Positions 27,331 through 35,299 of a DNA stretch of 64,000 bases are shown here, piece after piece. This DNA comes from UBA5704 sp036380715. GTDB lineage: Bacteria; Acidobacteriota; Thermoanaerobaculia; Multivoradales; UBA5704. Each line of letters starts with the position of its first letter. The stretch's first letter is position 1. The translations under genes and the position numbers were made by a program. The notes under the pieces were generated by a model. That model was not told where the DNA came from and did not search any database. It was given only the letters and a program-made list of their open reading frames with translations. Location: NCBI GenBank assembly GCA_036380715.1, contig DASVEF010000255.1:17329-81328 (forward strand), in the 5' to 3' direction.

Positions 27331-29417
27331 GCGAGCCCGAGAGCGGCCGCAGCGTCGGGCGCTACCGCATCCTGGACTTCATCGGCGCCGGGGCGATGGG
27401 GGAGGTCTATCTCGCCGAGGACCCCCAGATTGAGCGCAAGCTGGCCATCAAGACGGTCCGCCTGGCCGGGCGTCCGCAGGAGGTCGAGGACCGCAAGCGC
27501 CGTCTCCTGCGCGAGGCGCGGGCCGCGGGCCGGCTGCTCCACCCGAACATCGTGACGCTGTTCGACGCCGGGGAGCAGGAGGGGCTCCTCTTCCTGGCCT
27601 TCGAGTACGTCGAGGGGACGGACCTCGCGTCGCGGCTGGAGAACGGCTCTCCCCTGAGCCTGCGCGATGTGCTGCGCATCCTCCGCCAGGCGGCGGACGC
27701 CCTCGACTACGCGCACCGCCAGGAGATCGTCCACCGCGACATCAAGCCGAGCAACATCCTGCTCGACAAGGCCGGCCGGGTGAAGGTCGCCGACTTCGGC
27801 ATCGCCAAGATGGCGGGGCAGAGCACGGAGCTGACCGTGGCCGGCTCGGTCATGGGGAGCCCGCAGTACCTGTCGCCGGAGCAGATCCGCGGCGAGGAGC
27901 TGGACGGCCGGAGCGACATCTTCTCGCTCGGCGTCGTGCTCTACGAGCTGCTGTCCAAGAGGCGGCCGTTCGACGGCGAGACGATCACCACGCTGGTCTA
28001 CCAGATCCTGCACCAGGAGCCGCCGCCGATCTCGGATCTGCGCCAGGTGCCCGAGCGCCTGGAGGTCTTGCTGCGCCGCATGCTGGCCAAGGACCGCAAC
28101 GAGCGCTTCGCCGTGGCGGGCGAGGTCGCCGCGGAGATCGCCGCGATCGAGCGCGAGCTGTCCGACGAGACGCTGTCGGCGCCGGCCTCGGAGCTCCCCA
28201 TGCAGGAGACGCGGGTGCTGCCGCGGCACACCGGGGAGCCCATCCCCCCGGCCCCGGCTCTGGCGCGGGCCCCTGCTCCAGCCGCCCCGCCGACCGCTCC
28301 CGCGGCGAGCCCCCGCCCCGCGTCGGTCGCCGCGACGGCGAACGACCGGAGCGCGCGTCTCATCGTGGTGATCGCGCTCGTGGTGGCCGTGCTGGCCGTG
28401 GCCGCCGCCGCGGGCTGGTTCTTCTTCCTGCGCAAGCCCGCGGGCTCGGACGTGGCGCAGGCTCCTGCGCCGGCCGGCCCGGACCAGACGGCGTCCGCGT
28501 CCGAGCGTGGCAGCCTGGAGCCCGCGAGCCCGGCGCTCCCTTCCGCGGAGGAGCCGGACGCCGCTCCGCAGGATTCTCCGGTCACCCGCCAGCCAGTCCT
28601 GGAGCCCTCGCCTTCTCCGGCGGCGCCCCAATCTCTGAACAGATCTCCGGAGAGGTCTCCGGAGACGACCGAGCCGCAGCGCGAGCCGATCGCGGAGCCC
28701 CAGACTCCACCGCGGCCGCGAGACCTCCAGCCGGTCATCCCGCCGCCGGCCGCCTCGCCCGAGCCGCAGCCCGGCGGCAGGAGCGAGCCGGCCACTCCGG
28801 TCGTGGAGGAACGCGCCGAGGAGGCTTCTCCCACGGCGCCGAGCCCCCGGTCTGACGCCCCGCCGCAGGCGGACATGGTGCTGAAGAGCGGCCTGGAGCT
28901 CGCCTTCCGGACCACGCCGGCCGACGCCTTCGTGCTGGTCGACGGCACCAACATCGGCCGGGCTTCGGAGTGGAGCGGACAGAAGGGGGGGCGGACGTAC
29001 ACGCTCGACGGTCCCGGCGAGTATCTGATCAAGATCCGCAGCGCGGGCATGAAGGAGCACAGGATACTCGTGCAGGCGAGCGAGACCCGGGGCGTCACGC
29101 CCGTCCTCACCCGTCTCCAGCCGCTGGCGGGCGAGGAGGCGGAGACTTCGGACCTCCGGGTGATCCGGGTGCGCGAGGCGGTGGGTTTCCGGGTGGAGCC
29201 GCCGGCCGCCGGCATCCTCGTCGACGGCCAGCCCGTGGGGCTCGCGAAGCGGTACCCGGGGCGGCTGGGCATGCCGGGCACCTGGCTGCGCCTGCCGCTG
29301 GGCCGTCACCGCATCAGCGTGGTCGCGCCGGGGCTCGGCCGGCAGGACTTCGTCGTGGAGGTCACGGCGGGCGCCGAGAAGGAACGCGACCGGATCGAGG
29401 TGGACCTGAAGCCGTAG
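27327..29417 (+). CDS. Membrane Ser/Thr protein kinase with extracytoplasmic PEGA-type domain
   Basis: 696 residues from GTG 27327. Residues 12-275 are a Hanks-type kinase: GAGAMGEV P-loop, K42 (LAIKT), HRDIKPSN with D138, DFG at 156-158 and SPQYLSPEQI. A Pro/Ala linker leads to one membrane helix (about 345-368). Outside are a Pro/Glu-rich spacer (370-510) and two related beta domains, each with a PEGA-like (D/V)LVDG or ILVDGQPVG motif (about 515-580 and 605-690). It should sense an envelope signal and phosphorylate cytoplasmic targets. It is followed 8 bases later by a processing-peptidase-type gene. Confidence 0.92.
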   Translation: MSEPESGRSVGRYRILDFIGAGAMGEVYLAEDPQIERKLAIKTVRLAGRPQEVEDRKRRLLREARAAGRLLHPNIVTLFDAGEQEGLLFLAFEYVEGTDLASRLENGSPLSLRDVLRILRQAADALDYAHRQEIVHRDIKPSNILLDKAGRVKVADFGIAKMAGQSTELTVAGSVMGSPQYLSPEQIRGEELDGRSDIFSLGVVLYELLSKRRPFDGETITTLVYQILHQEPPPISDLRQVPERLEVLLRRMLAKDRNERFAVAGEVAAEIAAIERELSDETLSAPASELPMQETRVLPRHTGEPIPPAPALARAPAPAAPPTAPAASPRPASVAATANDRSARLIVVIALVVAVLAVAAAAGWFFFLRKPAGSDVAQAPAPAGPDQTASASERGSLEPASPALPSAEEPDAAPQDSPVTRQPVLEPSPSPAAPQSLNRSPERSPETTEPQREPIAEPQTPPRPRDLQPVIPPPAASPEPQPGGRSEPATPVVEERAEEASPTAPSPRSDAPPQADMVLKSGLELAFRTTPADAFVLVDGTNIGRASEWSGQKGGRTYTLDGPGEYLIKIRSAGMKEHRILVQASETRGVTPVLTRLQPLAGEEAETSDLRVIRVREAVGFRVEPPAAGILVDGQPVGLAKRYPGRLGMPGTWLRLPLGRHRISVVAPGLGRQDFVVEVTAGAEKERDRIEVDLKP

Positions 29418-29425
29418 GGGGGCCG

Positions 29426-30739
29426 ATGAGACGGAGCTGGAAAGGAGCGCGATTTCACACGGTGGCGGAGGCGCTGGAGGTCCCGGCGGTCCTCCCGGGC
29501 ACGCCGCGCCTGGAGCGCCTGGACAATGGCCTGACCGTCTGCCTGCTGGAGAACCGGCAGGCGCCGATCGTCACCTCCGCCCTGTTCTACCGCGCCGGCA
29601 CGCGCGACGAGGCGCCCGGGCACGGCGGCACGGCGCACTTCCTCGAGCACATGATGTTCAAGGGGTCCGCCCACTTCGGCCCCGGCGAGATCGATCGCCG
29701 GACGCAGGCGCTCGGCGGCGTCAACAACGCTTTCACGAGCCACGACGCCACCGCCTATTACTTCAATTTCGCCGCCGACCGCTGGACCGAGGCGCTGACC
29801 ATCGAGGCCGATCGCATGGCCGCCCTCACGCTCGACCCTGAGCAGGTGACGAGCGAGCGCCAGGTCATCCTGGAAGAGATCGCGATGTATGAGAGCGAGC
29901 CATGGGATGCCCTGGAGATGGAGGTGCAGGCGAACCTCTTCCGGAGCCATCCCTACGGTCTTCCGGTGCTCGGCACCCGCGAGGATCTGGTGGCCACCGG
30001 CCCGGAGGATCTGCGCACCTTCCATCGCCGCCTCTACCGGCCGGACAACGCCCTGCTGATCGTAGTGGGCGACCTGGACGGCGGCGCGCTGGACGCGGTC
30101 GACCGCACCCTGGGGAGGCTGCCGTCCGGAGCGGAGAGGCGCAACGGCTCCACGCCGCCGCCCTCCCTGCCCGAATCGTTGTTGAGGATCGAGCGGCGGA
30201 AGGGAGAGGTGGCGCGGCTGATGCTCGCGCTGCCGGCTCCGGCGGGCTCTCACCCCGATCATCCGGCGCTGCGCCTGGTCACCATCCTGCTCGCCGGCGG
30301 GCGGACCAGCCGGCTCCACCGCGCCCTGGTCGACGAGGGGCAGCTCTGCTCCTGGATCTCGGCGGACCTCTCGGAGAGCATGGACGCCAGCCAGGTGACG
30401 ATCGCGGCCGAGGTCGTTCCGGGTATCGAGCCCGCCCGGGTGGAGGCCGAGGTGCTGCGCGTGCTGGACGACTTCCTCCGCGATCCCCCTTGCGAGGAGG
30501 AGATCGACCGCGCCAAGCAGATCGCGACCGCCGACTGGGTCTTCGGCCACGAGCGCATGCACCAGCAGGCGATCTCGGTCGGCATGGCCATGACCCTCTT
30601 CGACCTCGACCACCTGGACCGCCACCTGCGCGGGCTTCTCGCGACCGGACGGGAGCGCATGCAGGAGGCCGCCTCGCGTTACCTCCGGCCCGAGCGGGGC
30701 GCCGTGCTCGGCTGGTCGCTGCCACGGGCGGAATCGTGA
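29426..30739 (+). CDS. M16 zinc peptidase, catalytic subunit
   Basis: 437 residues from ATG 29426. The inverted zinc motif HFLEH (H71, E74, H75) and the distal glutamate helix (SERQVILEEIAMYE) are present, as are the second-domain features GGRTSRLHRALVDEGQLCSWI. It is the active half of a typical bacterial M16A/M16B pair, related to mitochondrial processing peptidase beta. No signal peptide is visible, so it may be cytoplasmic. The partner lacking the zinc motif is two genes downstream, with a PLP enzyme between them. Confidence 0.9.
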   Translation: MRRSWKGARFHTVAEALEVPAVLPGTPRLERLDNGLTVCLLENRQAPIVTSALFYRAGTRDEAPGHGGTAHFLEHMMFKGSAHFGPGEIDRRTQALGGVNNAFTSHDATAYYFNFAADRWTEALTIEADRMAALTLDPEQVTSERQVILEEIAMYESEPWDALEMEVQANLFRSHPYGLPVLGTREDLVATGPEDLRTFHRRLYRPDNALLIVVGDLDGGALDAVDRTLGRLPSGAERRNGSTPPPSLPESLLRIERRKGEVARLMLALPAPAGSHPDHPALRLVTILLAGGRTSRLHRALVDEGQLCSWISADLSESMDASQVTIAAEVVPGIEPARVEAEVLRVLDDFLRDPPCEEEIDRAKQIATADWVFGHERMHQQAISVGMAMTLFDLDHLDRHLRGLLATGRERMQEAASRYLRPERGAVLGWSLPRAES

Positions 30740-31923
30740 CCGACGAGCAGATCCGTCACTGGCGGCGGGACACGCCCGGCTGCGCGGGGCGGGTGCACCT
30801 GAACAACGCCGGCGCCTCCCTGATGCCACGGCCGGTGCTGGAGGCGATCCATCGCCATATCGACCTCGAAGCCGAGATCGGGGGATACGAGTCCGAGGAC
30901 GCGGTCGCGGACCGGATCCGGACGACCTACGAGCACGTCGGCCGGCTCTTCGAGACCGGGCCGGAGAACGTCGCCCTGGTCGAGAACGCCACGGTCGCCG
31001 TGTCCCAGGCCCTGGCGGCGTTCGATTTTCAGCGCGGCGACGTGCTGGTGACCACCCAGAACGACTACACCTCGAACCAGCTCATGTATCTGTCCATGGC
31101 CCGGCGCCTCGGGATCGAGGTGCTGCGCGCCGACGACCTGCCCGAGGGGGGCGTCGATCCCGACTCGGTGCGGCGGCTGGCCGCGCACCCGCGCTGCCGC
31201 CTGGTGGCGCTGACCTGGGTGCCGACCAACTCCGGCCTGGTGCAGAGGGCCGAGGAGGTGGGGGAGGTCTGCGAGGAGGCCGGGGTCCCGTACCTGGTGG
31301 ACGCCTGCCAGACCCTCGGGCAGCTCCCGGTCGATGTCGCGCGTCTGCGCTGTGACTTCCTGGCTGGGACCGCGCGCAAATTCCTGCGCGGGCCGCGCGG
31401 CATCGGCTTCCTCTACGTTTCCGACCGCATGCTGGCCCACGATGTCTACCCGCTGTTCGTCGATATGCGCGGCGCCGGCCTGCGCGATCCCGGCAGCTTC
31501 GAGCTGGCGCCCGGCGCGCGCCGTTTCGAGAACTGGGAGTTCAACTACGCCCTGGTGCTCGGCCTGGGCGAGGCGGCGCGCTATGCCGAAGAGGTGGGGA
31601 TCGAGCGGGGTGGACGGCGGGCCATGGAGCTGGCGGCCTACGCCCGGGAGAAGCTGGCGGCCGTCCCGGGCCTGCGGATCGCGGACCGCGGCGAGCGCCT
31701 CTGCGCCCTCGTGACCTTGGAGGTCGAAGGCCAGGACGCCCGCGAGGTCGTCCGCCGCCTTCGCGCCGCCCGGGTCAACACCAGCGCGGCGCTCAGCGGC
31801 AAGGGGCCGTTCAACGCGCCCGGCGCCGCGACGCCGATCCTCCGGATCTCGCCTCACTACTACAACACCCGCGAGGAGATCGACACGGCCGTGGCCGCCC
31901 TGGAGGAGCTCCCGCGTGACTGA
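30736..31923 (+). CDS. Class V aminotransferase-fold PLP enzyme (cysteine desulfurase/epimerase-like)
   Basis: 395 residues from GTG 30736 with a 4-base overlap. Fold-type I class V features: VHLNNAGASLMP, VENATVAVSQAL, TWVPTNSGLVQ, YLVDACQTLGQLPVD (PLP-binding D and Q) and FLAGTARKFLRGPRG with the Schiff-base lysine. No desulfurase active-site cysteine loop is obvious, so racemase, epimerase or lyase activity is as likely. It overlaps both M16 genes, so expression is coupled. Confidence 0.85.
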   Translation: MTDEQIRHWRRDTPGCAGRVHLNNAGASLMPRPVLEAIHRHIDLEAEIGGYESEDAVADRIRTTYEHVGRLFETGPENVALVENATVAVSQALAAFDFQRGDVLVTTQNDYTSNQLMYLSMARRLGIEVLRADDLPEGGVDPDSVRRLAAHPRCRLVALTWVPTNSGLVQRAEEVGEVCEEAGVPYLVDACQTLGQLPVDVARLRCDFLAGTARKFLRGPRGIGFLYVSDRMLAHDVYPLFVDMRGAGLRDPGSFELAPGARRFENWEFNYALVLGLGEAARYAEEVGIERGGRRAMELAAYAREKLAAVPGLRIADRGERLCALVTLEVEGQDAREVVRRLRAARVNTSAALSGKGPFNAPGAATPILRISPHYYNTREEIDTAVAALEELPRD

Positions 31924-33133
31924 GAGGCTGACCGTCCGCGTGCGGCGGGTCGAAGGCGCGCCGGTGGTGGCCGTGCGCCTCTGGTCGTGCGCCGGCGCCC
32001 GGGTGGAAGAGGTTCCCGGACAGGCCCTGCTGACCGGCCGCATGCTCACCGAGGGGACCCGGGGGCGCGACTGGAAGCGGATCGCCGACGAGGCGGAGAG
32101 CAAGGGGATGGCCCTCTCCAGCTTCGGCACCTTCGAGTCCCACGGTGTGGCCATCGACGCCCTGTCCCGCGACTGGGAGCAGGCGCTCGACTGGGTGGCC
32201 GAGCTGCTGCTGGAGCCGTCGTTCCCCGAGGACCGCTGCGCCTGGCTGGCCACGCAGGCCGCCGCGGAGCTGGAGAGCCTGGCCGACCAACCGGAGGTCA
32301 AGACCGCCTGGGGATTCCTGGAGCAGCTCTACGCTCCGCACCCGCGGAGCCGGCCGCTCCACGGCAGCCTCGAGAGCCTGACGAGTCTCACCCCTGAAGA
32401 CTGTGCCCGGTTCCACCGCGCCTCCCTGTCACACGGCGTCCTGGTGGGGGTGGCGGGCGTGGTGGACGAGGATGCGGTGCGCGCGCGGCTGGAGAGGTTG
32501 CTGTCCGGCCTGCCGGAAGCCGCCGGGCCAGCCCCGGAGCCCCCGCCGCCAAAGGGCTCCGGCGAGCGGCGCGAGGTCGCGACCGACGCCGAGGACCAGG
32601 CCCATCTCTATATCGGCCACCTCACCGTGCCGCGCCGGCATCCGGACTACACGGCCCTGGAGGTGGTGGCGGTGATCCTGGGATCGGGCGCCGGGTTGAC
32701 CGGCCGCATCCCGGCGCGCATCCGCGAGCAGGAGGGGCTCGCCTACAGCACGAACGCCCAGACCATCGCGGGCGCCGGCCTCGATCCCGGCCGCCTGGTG
32801 GCCTACGTCGGCACCTCGCCGATGACGGTGGGCAAGGCCGAGACCGGAGTGATCGAAGAGATTGCCCGCCTCGTGAAGGACGGAGTCGAGGACGCGGAGC
32901 TGGAGGAGGCGCGCGCCTACCTCCTGGGCCGCGAGCCTTTCCGCCGCGAGACCGCCCGCCAGTGGGCCGACATCCTCACCGAGGCCATTCACTACGATCT
33001 CCCGCTGGACGATCCCGAGCTGCGCAAGCGCGAGCTCGAAGCCCTCGACCGCGCCACGATTGAGAGGGTCATCCGCGAGCATATCCGGCCGGAGGCGCTG
33101 CGAGTCACGGTCGGGTTGCCCCTCACCCCCTGA
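31916..33133 (+). CDS. M16 peptidase-family protein without the zinc motif
   Basis: 405 residues from GTG 31916, overlapping the PLP gene by 8 bases. M16 fold is visible (ALSSFGTFESHGVAIDALSRDWEQALDWVAELL, LGSGAGLTGRIPARIREQEGLAYS). The HxxEH helix has become GQALLTGRMLTEGT, so it is a non-catalytic partner, like processing-peptidase alpha. Its last residues (LPLTP) and stop codon are already part of a palindromic intergenic element. Confidence 0.85.
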   Translation: MTERLTVRVRRVEGAPVVAVRLWSCAGARVEEVPGQALLTGRMLTEGTRGRDWKRIADEAESKGMALSSFGTFESHGVAIDALSRDWEQALDWVAELLLEPSFPEDRCAWLATQAAAELESLADQPEVKTAWGFLEQLYAPHPRSRPLHGSLESLTSLTPEDCARFHRASLSHGVLVGVAGVVDEDAVRARLERLLSGLPEAAGPAPEPPPPKGSGERREVATDAEDQAHLYIGHLTVPRRHPDYTALEVVAVILGSGAGLTGRIPARIREQEGLAYSTNAQTIAGAGLDPGRLVAYVGTSPMTVGKAETGVIEEIARLVKDGVEDAELEEARAYLLGREPFRRETARQWADILTEAIHYDLPLDDPELRKRELEALDRATIERVIREHIRPEALRVTVGLPLTP

Positions 33134-33276
33134 CCCCCTCTCCCATCGCCCCCCTGCCCCCGGGAGAGGGGGAGCTCAGCAGGAAAGACAAAGCCCTTAT
33201 CTCAGACCTTCGCAGGCGTTCCCCCTCTCCCGGTTGGGTGGGACGGGGTGGGAGAGGGGGGCAGGGGGTGAGGGGT
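33120..33276. repeat. Palindromic intergenic element, copy 2 (long form)
   Basis: The outer arms CCCCTCACCCCCTGACCC and GGGGTGAGGGG face each other. Each arm is followed inward by its own CCTCTCCC...GGGAGAGG hairpin, with about 40 bases of unique sequence in the centre. Both convergent genes end inside the element: the plus gene takes its stop (TGA at 33131) from the left arm, and the minus gene takes its C-terminus from the right arm. Confidence 0.85.
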
Positions 33277-34395
33277 CGCCTCGATCAGCACGTTCGAATA
33301 CGGCGTCCCCTCCGCCATGGGCGCCGAGGCGATCTCGAACCCGAGCCCTTCGAGCAGCCGGCCCCACTGCTCGCGGCTGCGGTAGTGGAAGCGCTGCCGC
33401 CAGTGCCGGCGGGCGAGCGCGCAGAGCCTCTCCTGGATACGCGTCGCCAGGAAGCGCCAGCCGCCGGCCGCGTCGGCGTCGCGGATCAGGAGCAGGCCGC
33501 CGGGCGGGAGGGCGCGGGCGATGCGGGCGAGGAGGTTCTCCTGATCCCGGGCCGGCAGGTAGTGGAGGACGTCCAGGAGGAGGATCGCGTCGGCTTCGGG
33601 GATCTCGGCGGTGCGCAGATCGGCGACCTCGATCCTCGCCTCGGCGCCGAGCGCCTGCCTCGCGACCTCGGCCGGCTTCGTTCCGCCTTCCATCCCGGAT
33701 AGATCGAGGCGGGGAGGTGTTGACCAACCAGCGGGCCAACCGGCGGGCCAGACGCCTTGTCCGGCCTGCTCGCGGGCGGTGAGGAGGAGGGACAGCACGA
33801 TCCCCCGGCCGCAGCCGAGGTCGAGGAGCCTCCCCTCGGCGGGCAGGACCCCCTGCCGCAGCAGGTGGAAGTAGACCGGGTCGTAGCGCAGCTTGGCGCG
33901 GACGAACTCCCAATGGAACATGCCCGCCGCAAGGTAGCGGTAGGCGGTCTTCTCGATCAGCGCCACGATCTCGGGCTCTTTCTGCCGCCGGCGCGAGATC
34001 CAGTAGGTGGGAAGGGCGAACGCCACCGCGAGCACGGCGCCGACCACGGCGCTGCCGAGCAGGAGGTCGGCCCCGAACTGCCAGGGATCCATCTGCCGCA
34101 GGTCCGCCGGGCGGAGCGACAGCAGATTCTTGCCGCGCAGCAGGCGGCCGACCTGAAGCTCCCCCAGAACCAGGAGCGGCCAGACGCCCGGCAGGCTGAT
34201 GTGCGCGGCGAGGTAGGTGAGGATCTGGTTCAGGCGGAAGAGACGGGCGAAGACGATGCAGAGCGCCAGGTGAAGGCCGTAGAAGGGGGAGCAGCCGATG
34301 AGCACCCCGACGCCGACGGCTCCTGCCTGCCGGCCCGGGGACTCCCCCTCGGTGCGGATGCGGTAGAGCAGCTCGCGGAGCTTCTGGAGCTTCAT
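33202..34395 (-). CDS. DUF2062 membrane domain fused to SAM methyltransferase
   Basis: 397 residues. Residues 1-155 are a DUF2062 domain with two or three membrane helices (GVGVLIGCSPFYGLHLALCIVFARLF, then LLLGSAVVGAVLAVAFALPTYW). Residues 165-375 are a class I methyltransferase with LLDLGCGRGIVL, AILLLDVLHYL and GGLLLIRDAD. A Trp/Pro/Gly-rich insert (about 212-245) sits right after the SAM motif. The last ~22 residues (PHPLPPSPTPSHP...) are encoded by the palindromic element and are not part of the fold. It overlaps the deacetylase gene by 4 bases. Possibly modifies a lipid-linked product of the adjacent cluster. Confidence 0.87.
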   Translation of the reverse strand: MKLQKLRELLYRIRTEGESPGRQAGAVGVGVLIGCSPFYGLHLALCIVFARLFRLNQILTYLAAHISLPGVWPLLVLGELQVGRLLRGKNLLSLRPADLRQMDPWQFGADLLLGSAVVGAVLAVAFALPTYWISRRRQKEPEIVALIEKTAYRYLAAGMFHWEFVRAKLRYDPVYFHLLRQGVLPAEGRLLDLGCGRGIVLSLLLTAREQAGQGVWPAGWPAGWSTPPRLDLSGMEGGTKPAEVARQALGAEARIEVADLRTAEIPEADAILLLDVLHYLPARDQENLLARIARALPPGGLLLIRDADAAGGWRFLATRIQERLCALARRHWRQRFHYRSREQWGRLLEGLGFEIASAPMAEGTPYSNVLIEATPHPLPPSPTPSHPTGRGGTPAKV

Positions 34396-35180
34396 CCGGC
34401 GAGCGGCACCGAGCGGAGCCCGCGGGCGGCCATCGCGTCGAGCACCCGCGGCAGCGCCTCCAGGACGACCGGCCGGCCGTGCCGGTCCCGCGCCACGGAG
34501 CCGCCGTCGTGGAGGAGGAGGACGTCGCCGGCGGCGAGGCCGCGCAGGAGACGCGCCGCCACCTTCTCAGGGTCGCGCTCGACAGTATCGAAGCCGCGCC
34601 GGGTCCACGCCGCGAGGGTGAGGCCGGCGGACCACAGCTCGCGGTCCAGGAAGAGGTTGCGGAAGCCGGCGGGCGCCCGGAAGAACCCGGGCCGGCGGCC
34701 GGTCGCCCGCTCGACGGCCTCCTGGGTGCGCCGGATCTCCCGGCGTTGCGCGCCGGGCGGATAGCAGGAGAAGGCATGTGGATGCGACCAGGTGTGGTTC
34801 TCGACTTGGTGCCCGCGGCGCGCGATCTCGGCGACGATCTCCGGAGCGGCCTCCACGCGCCGGCCGATGCAGAAGAAGGTCGCCCGCGCTCCGTGCCGGT
34901 CGAGCAGGTCGAGCACGCGGAGGGTGATTTCCGGGTCGGGACCGTCGTCGAACGTCAACGCCACCTCGGCCGCGCTCCCGGGCAGCCGGGTGAGGGTGGG
35001 GCCGAGCAGCCGGCTGCCCGGTGTAAGACCGGCCGCGGCCAGCGCGCAGTGGTTGGCGAACAGGGTGCCGGCGATCCATGGCCACTTCTGCGGCGCCAGG
35101 GCGAGGGCCACGGCGCCGGCCGCGTGCAGGGCGGCGGAGGTGAGAACGAGGGGGGAAGGGCGCCAGTGTGGCCGCTCCAT
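34392..35180 (-). CDS. Polysaccharide deacetylase-family protein
   Basis: 262 residues. One or two N-terminal membrane segments precede an NodB homology domain: VALTFDDGPDP (motif 1), HTWSHPH (motif 2, metal histidines), FRAPAGFRN (motif 3) and LLLHDGG (motif 5). It should be a metal-dependent N- or O-deacetylase acting at the membrane. Stop and start overlap the DUF2062 gene (ATGA). Related deacetylase-like genes are seen beside aryl-polyene-type clusters, but its link here is inference. Confidence 0.9.
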   Translation of the reverse strand: MERPHWRPSPLVLTSAALHAAGAVALALAPQKWPWIAGTLFANHCALAAAGLTPGSRLLGPTLTRLPGSAAEVALTFDDGPDPEITLRVLDLLDRHGARATFFCIGRRVEAAPEIVAEIARRGHQVENHTWSHPHAFSCYPPGAQRREIRRTQEAVERATGRRPGFFRAPAGFRNLFLDRELWSAGLTLAAWTRRGFDTVERDPEKVAARLLRGLAAGDVLLLHDGGSVARDRHGRPVVLEALPRVLDAMAARGLRSVPLAG

Positions 35181-35185
35181 AGAGC

Positions 35186-35299
35186 CCTCACCCCCTGGCC
35201 CCCTCTCCCGTCACCGGGAGAGGGGGAAATCTGAATGCTTTGGGTGGTGGCGCCCCTCTCCCGGCGACGGGAGAGGGGGCGGGGGTGAGGGGCCTCTCA
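35186..35299. repeat. Palindromic intergenic element, copy 3 (long form)
   Basis: Same architecture as the 33.1-kb copy: CCCTCACCCCCTGGCCCC on the left, GGGGGTGAGGGG on the right, and two inner CCTCTCCC/GGGAGAGG hairpins around about 30 unique bases. It fills the gap between two minus-strand genes. Confidence 0.85.

Noticed and set aside
26964..29309. 781-residue minus-strand frame
   Set aside because: Antisense to the protein kinase, which has all catalytic motifs; Arg/Leu/Gly repeats only.
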